A stretch of 34,615 nucleotides of DNA from Chrysochromulina tobinii (lineage: Eukaryota; Haptophyta; Prymnesiales; Chrysochromulinaceae), in contig JWZX01003142.1 in the NCBI GenBank assembly GCA_001275005.1, positions 1-34,615 of the forward strand. The letters are read 5' to 3'. Every line of letters starts with the position of its first letter. Positions within the stretch are counted from its first letter, which is position 1. Both the position numbers and the translations under genes were made by a program. Shown here piece after piece: positions 10,885 to 19,944 of this stretch. Below the pieces are notes generated by a model that was given only the letters and a program-made list of their open reading frames with translations, was not told the origin of the DNA and searched no databases.

Positions 10885-12832
10885 ATGCTTCGCTTCGCCT
10901 CTAAATCAGCCGCCGCGATCGGAGTCGGCCTCGGCGTTCAAGCCGCACTCCGGCCGAAGCCCAATTTAGACGACTCAAAGGCCGAGGATGTGGACGCCTT
11001 GATCATTGGCGGCGGCATCATGGGAGCCACTGTCGCGCTTATTGATCAAGCTACTGCAGCCCGACTGGAAGGTTAAGCTCGTTGAGCAGCATAACAGAGT
11101 AGGACTGGAGGCGTCTAACGAGTGGCACAACGCTGGGACGGGTCACGCGGCGCTGTGCGAGCCAAACTACACACCATACTCCAAGGATGGCAAGACGGTG
11201 GAGATCGACAAGGCCGTCGCGACGAACAACAAATTCATGACGTCGCTTGCCTTCTGGTCCTTCCTCGTGGAGAAGAGCATCTTGCCCGACGCGACCTTCA
11301 TCCAGCCTGCGCCGCACATTCTTTTCGTCCATGGTGAGGAGAAGCGCGAGTGGCTCAAGCGGCGCGTCGAGAAGCTCTCGAAGCTGCCGGCCTTTGCGGC
11401 GACCGAGTATTCGGAAGACTACGACACGATCCAAAAGTGGTCGGGGCTGCTGTGTAACGGCCGGCCTCGGTCCGGCGGCGAGGTTATCGCCGCCTCGCGC
11501 CACCCTGATGGCACGGAGGTGAACTATGGGCTGTTGACTCGCCATCTCGTCCAGAGCTTCGGCGAGCTGGGAGGCGACGTGCAGCTGCTCTCGACGGTGA
11601 CAGCGTTGCGCCAGCAGGCCGACAAGCGCTGGCTCGTGGCCGTGCACAAGGCCGACCTCACTGACAGTAACCAGGTGGTGAGGGCCAGGTTCGTCTTCGC
11701 GGGCGGAGGTGGCGGTTCACTCAGCCTGCTGCAGATGGCGGGAATCCCCGAGGTTCAAGGGTACGGAGGCATGCCGGTGAGTGGCAAGTTCTTGGTGTGC
11801 CAGAAGCTTGATGTCGTCGAGCAGAACCTGAACAAGGTGTACGGGCCGGCCGCGGTGAGCGCGCCACCGATGAGCGTGCCGCACATCGACTTCCGGTCGC
11901 TGTATGGCAAAGACGTGATCTTCTTCGGACCGTTTGCAGGCTTCAGCCCGATGCTCTTCAAGGTGTCTGGCACTCCGCTGGATTGGCTCGCGACGATCAA
12001 CTGGCACAATGTGCTCCCAATGGCGAAGATGGCGATGAGCAACCTGCCGCTCGTCAAGTACCTAATAAAGGAGATTTTCGCATCAAAGGGGGCTCAGCTC
12101 GAGGCACTGCGCGAGTTTTACCCGGCTGCGAAGCCTGAGGACTGGACAATGGTGTGGGCCGGCCAGCGCATCCAAATCGTCAACCCCAAGGGAGAGCTGC
12201 AATTCGGTGATGACTCGCCCCTGGGTGCCGCTGAGTGCCACTGGGGATCAACCCCAAAGGAAAGCTGCAATTCTTTGCCGCTTGGACGCTGAGTGAGTGA
12301 GTAGTGCCGCTGACTGAAGGTCTCCCTCGTTACTGTAGGTACCGAGGTCCTCTCGTCGAAGGATGGCACGCTCGTCGGGCTGCTCGGGGCGTCACCGGGT
12401 GCGAGCGTCTCGCCTCAGATTGCTCTCGAGGTGATCAACAAGTTCGACAAGGGCGCGAACAGCGCGTTCCAATGGCACCTGGCGCTCTCTAAATGGATCC
12501 CATGCTACGGGCGAGACGTGAACAAGGAGCCTGGCCTGTACGACCAGATCATGAGCAAGGCGCGCAAAGTGTTGCTAGCGGGGAACACCGCCGGGTATCG
12601 CTCGTCCCGCGTAAACACGGCTCATTTGTTTGACTTGATCGACTTGGACCACGATGGAACGCTCACCATGAAGGAAGTCTCTAAGTACTTGCTCGGTCAG
12701 GGGATGGCGAAGGAACAGATCCAGGCGCTCGTGAACGCGCTCGACACCGATAAGTCTGGGACCATCAGCCGCCAAGAGTTTGACGAAGGCTTTGGCAAGG
12801 TGGTTAGCAGCCTCCTGCCGAAGTCTGACTAA
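10885..12832 (+). CDS. mqo: malate:quinone oxidoreductase with C-terminal EF-hand pair (two exons, one-base frame offset at 11041)
   Basis: An FAD enzyme of the MQO family, which oxidises malate to oxaloacetate and passes electrons to quinone at a membrane. The ATG at 10885 opens with a basic, Ala-rich leader that fits mitochondrial targeting. VDALIIGGGIMGATVAL is the FAD-binding loop. After dropping one base at 11041 it continues LIKLLQPDWKV, then SNEWHNAGTGHAALCEPNYT, an MQO hallmark. An intron at 12207-12338 joins QFG to TEVLSS and GTLVGLLGASPGAS, the conserved MQO C-terminal part. The protein then extends into two canonical EF-hand loops, DLDHDGTLTMKE and DTDKSGTISRQE, ending at 12832. 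The total is about 604 residues, longer than ordinary MQO because of the EF-hands. Calcium control is inferred. The frame offset could be a sequencing indel. Confidence 0.88.
12207..12338 (+). other. intron in MQO gene (GT-AG, 132 nt)
   Basis: It starts GTGATG and ends ACTGTAG. Splicing joins TTCG to GTACCGAG and restores the conserved MQO sequence QFGTEVLSS in frame. Reading through instead hits a stop at 12290-12292. A 25-nt direct repeat links the donor exon (12181-12205) to the middle of the intron (12249-12273). Confidence 0.85.
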
Positions 12833-13289
12833 GACGCACCCGCTGTGGGTCCTGTCTAGCGTCGTCGTCGTGATTCTGTATTTCATATTTCGGGCAAGCA
12901 AGCCTGATCGACTGGGACGGGCTCTAGACTCTGTCAGTCGTACCACATCGTGCCGTGCCCCTGCCCGTGTGCGCAGACGGGCCGCGCATGAGGGTTGAGG
13001 CCGGCGGTCGGGTACCCGCGCCCCGCGCGGAACGGGGGGGGGGCGGTTGTGACGGGGCCCCGGCCTCGAGCCTGTGAGAATTTTGTTGTTAAGACCAGTC
13101 CCGAGTCCTGTGCGCCCCCGGAACGCCACTGAAGCCAAGCCACACCGCCAGCCCCGACCGCACATTTAGTCACCATACGCGTGCTCAGCCCTGCATACCC
13201 TATCGATCACTCTCCGCCCTGAGGCTGCGCAGCCGCTGCAATGCTGCGGCTGATGGCCTGCCGCCCGCGCCTTAGCGCAGCCCCGACCC
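12833..13289. other. intergenic, between convergent MQO and glutathione synthetase genes
   Basis: It holds the 3' ends of two converging genes. There is a run of ten G's near 13035 and a GC-rich stretch at about 13000-13075. I see no gene that can be supported. Confidence 0.45.
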
Positions 13290-15030
13290 TCAATAATAGA
13301 GCACTGGGCTGCTGAGCACCGCAAAGCCCGCGCACACGCCCCCCTCATCGACACCTTCGAGCTTGACGCGGAGGAGATGGCCAGCGGAACGGTTGGCGAG
13401 CACACGCTTGCCATCCGAGAGGATCACGCCATAGACGCCGAGCTCGCACGTGGCGGCGCCGCCGTCGAGTATCCCCTCGCGCATGAGCGGCATCTGGTGC
13501 GAGGGCGGCCGAATGCGCTCCATGAGGATGTACGAAGAGCGCTCCTCGGGCGACATGGTGCGCAGCGCCTGAGCGAGCTCGGCGAAGTAAAAATTGTTGC
13601 CGCCACCCTCTCGCTGCGGTTTGAGTACGAAGCCCTCGGGCTGTGCGATGGCCGCTTGCACGATGGCGTCGACGGCGGCCCCGCCATCGGCCTCGAGGCC
13701 GTACAGCTTGGCGAAACACGTGCGGAGCAGTGCGGCGTCGGCGGCGGGTAAGAAGCGCTCGACCTCGCCAGGTTGCGCGAGTACCTGCTGCACCTTCTTC
13801 GTGCCGGCCAGTTGCTGGTGCACCGACGGGCACTTGACGCACAGCGAACGCTCGAGCGTCTCGCGTGCCGCCCAGTCGGCCTCGCCCGTGTAGTCGCCCG
13901 GCGCGTAGCCCGCGCGGAAGTAGGCGACACTCACCTCGACGAGGCCGCCCAGTGGCGCAGCAACTGTGAGCCGCCGGCTGTCAGCACTCAGCACGCCCGT
14001 CGCGTGCACCTGTGCGAGAGGCCATCAGACGCTTTCAGAGGCCATCGGAGGCCATCGAAGGTCATCAGAGGCAATCAGAGGTCATCAGCACGCCTGTCGC
14101 GCGCACCTGCGCGAGAGGCATCCGAAGCATAGGCACGCGATGTTCTCGCCATAGCTGCTCCTCGAGGCCGCGTTGATCGATCACGTTGCTCTCGGTGGTC
14201 GCGACGATCATGAGCACAACTAGGCACGGGGCTGGCGTGCCCGCGGCCGACACGAGCGACGCGTACTCATCGTGCGCTTGCGCGAGCGCCGCCGCCACCT
14301 CTCGGACAGAGGCGTTGCTCGGCAGCGCCGCCTCGACCTCCGCGGCCGACGTGGCGTTCATCGCCGCGGATAGGCCGGGCCGCCCGCGCACGACCTCCGC
14401 GTGTGCCGTGTCTGTGAGTGCAAGGTCGACCGCGAGGCGAGCGACAGTGTGCCGATGCAGCTCACACATCTTTGCAGAGAGCGACGGGAACGAAACCGAG
14501 ATTGTGTTGAGCTCCACCTGCAAGATGCGCGGCGTCGCGTTCGCGCTGGGTTGTTCGATCATATAGTCGGAGCGGTTGATACTGAGCTGAAGCGGCTGCA
14601 CGACGCCCTCCGCCGTCACGCGCTCCGCGATCTCAAGCAGCCGCCGTGTGAACTCATCGTGCTCGACGGTTGTGCGCACCACACGAAAGAGCCAGTTCGT
14701 GTCGCGCGCGCACTGGTCGACCAGCATGTTGAAAGGCTTCGAGAGCGAGATCGCCTGGGTGAATAGCGATGCCGGGAATGGGTATGGCAGCAGCGAGCAT
14801 GGCGCGTGCTTAAAGGGGCCCTGCGCGCCGAGCAGCGCGCCGTGGCAGGCCGCGAAATGCAGCGTGTGTTCGCGGAGGGCCTCGCACACGGCGGCTGGAA
14901 GCGACGCGACCGACATTTTGCGCTGCCGCTTGCCTTGTTGCGCGTCATTTGAGCCAAGGACATCCGCCATGGAGCTTCTGGAACTCGCGTCGATCGTCGC
15001 AGGGGCTGGGAGCTCGACGGACGTATTCAT
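13290..15030 (-). CDS. GSS: glutathione synthetase, eukaryotic type (two exons)
   Basis: It catalyses the ATP-dependent joining of gamma-glutamylcysteine and glycine to make glutathione. Exon 1 (15030-14107, 308 codons) carries FKHAPCSLLPYPFPASLF, LSINRSDYM and ILQVELNTISVSFPSL, all eukaryotic GSS signatures. Exon 2 (14009-13290) carries YFRAGYAPGDY, LAGTKKVQQVL, FVLKPQREGGGNNFY (the glycine-rich ATP-grasp loop), ASYILMER-like SSYILMERI and EGVDEGGVCAGFAVL near the end. The splice joins PLAQ to VHATGVL in phase 0. The total is about 547 residues, longer than the 474 of the human enzyme mainly through an N-terminal extension of about 45 residues with a Ser-rich and a basic segment; its role is unknown. 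The ATG at 15030 is the first in frame. Confidence 0.92.
14010..14106 (-). other. intron in glutathione synthetase gene (97 nt, GT-AG)
   Basis: On the minus strand it starts GTGCGCGCG and ends TCGCACAG. The sequence around the donor (14085-14122) is repeated around the acceptor (13988-14026) at an offset of exactly 97 nt, the intron length. The interior is seven 10-bp units. Read through without splicing, the frame stops 13 codons into the intron. Confidence 0.88.
14018..14087 (+). repeat. 10-bp minisatellite filling the GSS intron
   Basis: Seven consecutive 10-bp units: gaggccatca, gacgctttca, gaggccatcg, gaggccatcg, aaggtcatca, gaggcaatca, gaggtcatca. The bordering exon has the related gaggcatccg, so the array may have grown from exon sequence. 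Confidence 0.9.
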
Positions 15031-15541
15031 ACGGAAGGATTAACGCTGCTCCTGTGAAACACACCAAACCCCAAGCACGGGGCCTCTTCGCAAAGGACGG
15101 AGGTGTGGCCGTCACAGGCCCTTCCCCGTTCCTAACGAAACCCGATAGTACCGATGGGGCCGCGTTCACTTGATTTTTCGCCGGCGCGGCACGACGCACA
15201 ACCACCGTTCCGTGGTCGAGACACACCGTGGAGAGCGCAGACAACCAGACATGCATTTCTGTTCAACACAACGAGGCGTCCTCAGCACGAGGACCACGCA
15301 TCATATTGGTGTCCACACAATCTCGCAAATACCAGGGTGAATTGAAGATCATAATTACCGATACGTTTGATGGACGCGGAGATCTGACTAGAAATAGAGA
15401 CTCTGACTAGGCCCTCGTGAAGTCCGTCGCCCACTCATAAGCGGCGTGCACTAGAAAAAGTGTCAAGACAATATACCAACGTTAGAGCGTCCATCAGCGA
15501 TTCCCTCTGCTCTGGTCTGAGGGTGCACCGGACTCCGTGGA
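15031..15541. promoter_or_regulatory. intergenic, GSS promoter side and downstream end of next gene
   Basis: The glutathione synthetase start at 15030 (minus strand) places its promoter here; the 3' end of the upstream minus-strand gene lies at the far side. No gene, RNA or strong repeat is visible. Confidence 0.4.
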
Positions 15542-16225
15542 CTACTCTGATTTGTCTGTCGGCTCTTCTTCCTCGTTCCGAACGAAGCGCCCCGGAAGCC
15601 GCGTCGCCTTGAAGTCGGCGATCACCATCACGGGGAAAATGGCATTGTACGAGCGGATGATGCCCTCGAGCGTGAACTGCAGCTTGTCATTCACCTTGAG
15701 AGCCGCGCCCGCCATGTAGTAGTCGCGCCCGGTGAGCAGCCCGAGCGGCGTCGAGCGGATGACCTCGATGATGCCGTCCTTGAGCGCCCACCTGCCGCCC
15801 GTGCCAAAGCCACCCGCGGAGCCGCCCCAGACGACGGAACCGTCGGAGAGCAGCGTAAACTCCTGCTGCTGCATGCCGCCCTTGAGCCAGCTGTCCTCAC
15901 GCGGCGTGGCCGCGATCGACCACTTGGTGTTGACGAGGTCCTGCATAGCCAATTGTTGCTCGGGTGGCTCCTGTGGCTGTGCGAGGGCCGATTGTTCGGC
16001 CGCCTCTGAGGGGGCTGGATCGTCGAACCATGCTGGCAGCTCGTATTCAGACGCCACCTCGGGTTGCGGCGTGGTCTCCTGCAACCGGAGATCGCGCGTT
16101 CGCGGAGCGGCAGCAGCGATGCGGCAGACGAGGCTGTGCGTGGCGCAGCCGACCGACAGCGCGGAGGCCGTCGCCGCGCACGCCACCATGAGGCCGACCA
16201 CGAGCCGTCGGTGCGCCGATGACAT
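15542..16225 (-). CDS. conserved-looking protein with signal-type leader, function unknown (possibly plastid)
   Basis: A 227-residue protein from the ATG at 16225; the frame is open further upstream to 16387, but the leader then would not be at the N-terminus. Residues 1-25 form a short basic then hydrophobic leader (RRLVVGLMVACAATASAL), a signal-peptide shape. A Ser/Arg/Pro segment follows, so a two-part plastid-targeting leader is possible in a secondary alga. Residues about 75-105 are acidic and Gln/Pro-rich. The C-terminal half (from about residue 108) is compact and likely beta-rich: NTKWSIAATP, then LLSDGSVVWGG, GTGGRWALKDGIIEVI and FPVMVIADFKATRLPGRF. The alternation of Trp/Gly turns suggests a small barrel such as a lipocalin-like fold, but I do not recognise the family. 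Confidence 0.7.
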   Translation of the reverse strand: MSSAHRRLVVGLMVACAATASALSVGCATHSLVCRIAAAAPRTRDLRLQETTPQPEVASEYELPAWFDDPAPSEAAEQSALAQPQEPPEQQLAMQDLVNTKWSIAATPREDSWLKGGMQQQEFTLLSDGSVVWGGSAGGFGTGGRWALKDGIIEVIRSTPLGLLTGRDYYMAGAALKVNDKLQFTLEGIIRSYNAIFPVMVIADFKATRLPGRFVRNEEEEPTDKSE

Positions 16226-16515
16226 CTTCCTGGGTCTCGATCTCGAGAATGTTTGATCGAGGTGTGAATTTGAGCTGAGCTCGTGTGATAAAAAAAGTGT
16301 GTCCGGTGTCACTGTTAACAAAAGAGCCCCCAAAAGATGCAATCCTAATTTTATTACGAAGGGAGCTTGGCGTGGGGCTAAAACCACATGGCTTAGGGAC
16401 CTACGTTCGAGTATACCTGAGGAGACCTCGAGACAGCCTGGACGTGCAGCCTGGACGATCGACAGTTCTCGATCGACAGTTCAGAGCGATCGAACGGATG
16501 ATCACGGAGGCGTGT
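16226..16515. other. intergenic, 290 bp between two minus-strand genes
   Basis: It should hold the promoter of the 15542-16225 gene and the 3' end of the IQ/Rdx gene. Near 16456-16482 the segment cgatcgacagttc occurs twice in tandem. Nothing else is supported. Confidence 0.4.
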
Positions 16516-19500
16516 TCAGCTGATAAGCTTGGCTGAAGCGGACTGCTGGTAGAGGGATCCCCCTGGCTTCTCTGCTGCCATGATGCAATCCATCGCACAC
16601 GCGTGGAGGTCGCGGATCACTTGGTCGTGCACCGGAAATTTGCCGCTTTCCAATTTGGAGAAGACTTGCACTGGGCCGTAACGGGTGTTCGGCATTGGAC
16701 CGAGCAACGTCACGCTGACTTCAAAAGCGCCCGAGCGAGGCTGCCTGGCAGCGGAGGCCACCACCGACGGTTTTCTGGAAAATCTTTCTGCCGGCGCGTT
16801 GATCAACTTGTGAGGCCTGTCGAGGATGCCCCGTCCCCCGCCCGAGTGCCATTGCTTGCTATGCTCACCGAGTTGCTTCTGGTTCTGCTTCGCCGATCGT
16901 AAGGTTCCGACGAGTACGACGGATTTGGGGAGTGATAGGCTGACGCCCTTTGATGGGGCGTGCGCCTCAACTGGTTGCTCGTCAGTCTGATCTCGACCAC
17001 TGGGCACTGTCTCGAAATTGACGGCGATCGTTGCCGATGGCAAGGCAGCCTGGACGAGCTCCTTGAGATGCTCGAAATGATCGACATACGTATGACTGAA
17101 AAATCGATTCAATCCGTGGAGCGATGGCCTCATCTCCGTGCAGTATTCGATGTGCACGACAAACTGATGATGTGCGGGCGATGGCACTGGACTCAGCGTG
17201 CCTAATACTTCCCAGGCAGCCTTCCAGCTCGCTTTTCGTGACCCTAGCGCCCCTTCCTGCTCTGAGGCTTCCGTCTCGGCGCCAGGGTTGCAATTGGCAT
17301 CCATCCCGTGTTCGACGAGTGGTCGTGGGCCGCTTCCGGCTGGCAACAAACGCTTTAGATGCTCGGAAACAAGCTGTTGCACGCGGCTTCGCATCTGCGG
17401 CGCGAGCGCGCTGTGATAAGGCCATCGACCCTCGGCGAGCTTAGAAAAGATGGTCAGCGGTCCGTAGCAGTGCTGCACCTCTCCTGACGAACGCAGCAGG
17501 ATGGCCACCTCAAATGAGCCCAGACGTGGAGTGAATGCAGCAGCAGCAGCAGCAGAGTCTGTGTGGATTCCAAGGCTTCCTCTTCGGATGAGGTTTGCCG
17601 ACGCGGGACGGACAGTGCCAGCAGCGGAGAGCGATCCAGTGCCAAAAGCATGCTGCTGGGGCTGCAAGTCAAAGGCAATCGAGCCCCGGCTCGTTGACCA
17701 CGAAGTGCACGTTCGAGGTATCGCCTCCAAGCATTTCCTCGACCAGCGCCTTGAGCTTCGTGCAATGGTCGACGTACGCCTGACTGCTACCCATCAGCGA
17801 CCCATTACGCGAAGGGCGGCGCGCCACGCAGTACTCGATACCGATTTCCAGTACACAATCGTCGGGAAGAGGCTTGATGACAACTGCTTCCGTTCGGACA
17901 AAGAATTTGGAGTGTTTTGTGAGAGAATCCTGCCCATCGCTGGAGTGCGTGGTTGATAAAGCGTCTGACCTAGCGTCCTCTGCGTCGCGCTGGCTTGACC
18001 GAGAGACCATGAAGAGACGCTCACGCAATTTGTCTTTCTGACTCTGGTGGAGCTTGTTCAGTCGGCGCAATCCCGACTGCCACACGCTTTCGGAGCTGAT
18101 TCGAAAGCAACCTCCTCGCCGTATGCTGACGTAGCCACGAAGCATGCCCGCCCACTCGCGCACGATGTTGAGAGCGTTTGCAAGCTCGGCAACCCTCAGT
18201 CGCTCGTCAATTTGTTCGACAAATGCGCGAAGCTCGCGGCGCTCTAGTATGACCACCACACCTTTGTCGTTGCGGTGCGAAAGCATCGAGTCTGGGGCTA
18301 GCAGCACTTGCTGCTTGAGGCGCAGGGCTTCGAGAACTTGCGCACAACTCCTGCTGACGTGTGACTGCATCGATGCCACAATGGAGATGGCTTCCATGTG
18401 GTGCCGCGTCGTAAATTCGAACTTCACACTATCCCTCACGTCAGGGTCGATGAGTGAGAGCTGCTGGCCATCCGCGCGGTAGCGACGCTCGGCAACTTCT
18501 TTTGCATGCTGGCTATCGGTAGCCAACCGCATTTGCAGCTGCTTTGCTGCCATATTTTGTGCCCCGGCCATCAGCGTCGACGCCAACTCGTGCAGATCTG
18601 CATCCGGTATCGAGGTGGAGTTGAACTGCCGCAGCTTGTGCAGCACTGCATCACGATCAATGCCCGGTGGCCCGTCGCCATTCGTGCGAGCACAGTTGAG
18701 AATGCGCGTGGGGTCAGCGAGGATCCACTCACGCATGCGTTGCACTTCCACGCTGCGCTTTCGCAAGCTGAGCAGGTGTGCATCCCATCTCTCGAGGTCC
18801 GCTTTTCCCTGGAGGCACTGCACTGTCAGCGAATCTAGACGGTGCATGGCGGACATGAGGAGCTGCCCTCCAAGGGTTGCTGCCTTTTCAACGGTCAGCT
18901 CGAGGCTAGGTGTATACTGCATCGAAGACAGCGGCGGGGGTGAAGGCGGGGGTGAAGGTGGCATCTCTCGCAAGGGTGGGGCAATGCCAACCTCTTCCGC
19001 TGCCGTTGCAAGCTGCTGTTGAATCTGGTCCGTAGACTCTAAGGCGATGGCATCCCTGATTTGAGCAGAAGAAAGCTGGATATTAATGATCTCTTCCATA
19101 GGCACTCGTCGGCCGACGAGTGTAACGACTTCCTTTCTTGGTGGGCGAATGTCCTGGTCCGCGATCGTCCTGCTTGACGCCGACAATCCTGCTGACGCCA
19201 GTAGACCGACATTGCGAGTGTCTTTCTTGACGCCGAGCAATCGCTCCAACTCTTCGGCGCTTGGCGCTCGCCGAGCCATCACCGCTTCTGTTCGATTGTC
19301 ATTCAACTCATACTCGCCGGCATCTAGGTGTAATCCATTAAAGTAACTTGTGATGGGCTCCAACATCCTTCTCTGCTCGTGCCTGATGGAGCGCAATATT
19401 CTCGTTTTGTGCCGAGACACAAAGCCACGCGAGTATCTCTGAAGTTGCTTCGCCGCGCGCAGCTTTGGGAATGGCTCGGCGGTGGCACAGATCATCTTGC

Positions 19501-19884
19501 GGAGATCATCGATAGTGATGGCGCCCTTTTGTACCTTTGAGTACAGGTTGGGAGGTAGTAGAGGCTCGGCGGGCCAACCGTGCGGCTCCGACAACCATTC
19601 GACCTTGAGGCGCTCTTGAAGATCTTGAAGATCGTCATTGTCCTCAGCCTCGGCTTCCTCGTCAGCGAGCCCAAAGTATTTGGGCGTTAGGGTTACCCTA
19701 CCAACAGTCGTTGGAGAGTGGTCTTGTCTACGCGCAGAGGGTTTGGGCGTTAGGGAGACGCGATCTGTTCTTTCTTCAGAGGGATTCGTAGCGGGTCGGC
19801 TGCGAGGCGACTTGGCATCGGAGTACGTGCCGGTCTTCGCGCTCTCAGAGTCGGCAGGGCTTGCTAGGCTGCCACGGAGTCCAC
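16516..19884 (-). CDS. IQ-motif protein with two selenoprotein-W/Rdx-like domains (C-terminal part of a larger gene?)
   Basis: It has no ATG at its beginning: the frame is open back to about 19981, inside the preceding gene's 3' end, so it is probably the C-terminal part of that gene. It starts Ser/Pro-rich, then acidic, then has a good IQ motif, LQRYSRGFVSR (near 19440), a calmodulin/centrin-binding site type. A long helical region with a Pro-rich break follows. At about 17880-17680 comes EIGIEYCVARRP...YVDHCTKLKALVEEML and, in a second frame, GSFEVAILL...IFSKLAEGRWP. At 17160-16570 the pattern recurs: VVHIEYCTEMRP...FEHLKELVQAALP and SGAFEVSVTLL...VFSKLESGKFP. This matches Rdx/SelW/MIEN1 folds, but the CxxC/CxxU pair is CxxR and CxxM. 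The frame changes by one base near 17700; a 37-40 nt intron ending at 17662 is also possible. Confidence 0.65.
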
Positions 19885-19944
19885 TCAGATATCCATGATT
19901 TGTGACAACAAGCCAGTTCCAGCAGCCTTTTCCTTGGCCTCTAC
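19844..19944 (-). other. candidate intron joining the two giant-protein frames
   Basis: On the minus strand it begins GTAGAGG and ends CTCTGAG. It is 101 nt, which is the correct length modulo 3 to carry the upstream frame into the downstream one and to skip the stop at 19885. Other donors and acceptors (for example a 125-nt version) also fit, so this is only one model; a one-base assembly deletion near 19885 is an alternative. Confidence 0.3.

Noticed and set aside
11030-11050. Programmed ribosomal frameshift in the MQO gene
   Set aside because: There is no slippery heptamer or obvious downstream stimulator; a single extra A is more simply a sequencing indel.
13023-13050. Run of G's as a functional G-quadruplex
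   Set aside because: It is a single homopolymer run in an intergenic 3' region, possibly inflated by sequencing; no set of four spaced G-tracts is clear.
17138-17832. Selenocysteine (TGA) codon in the Rdx-like domains
   Set aside because: At the expected redox position the codons read Arg and Met, not TGA; the TGA near 17669 lies elsewhere and is explained by a frame change.
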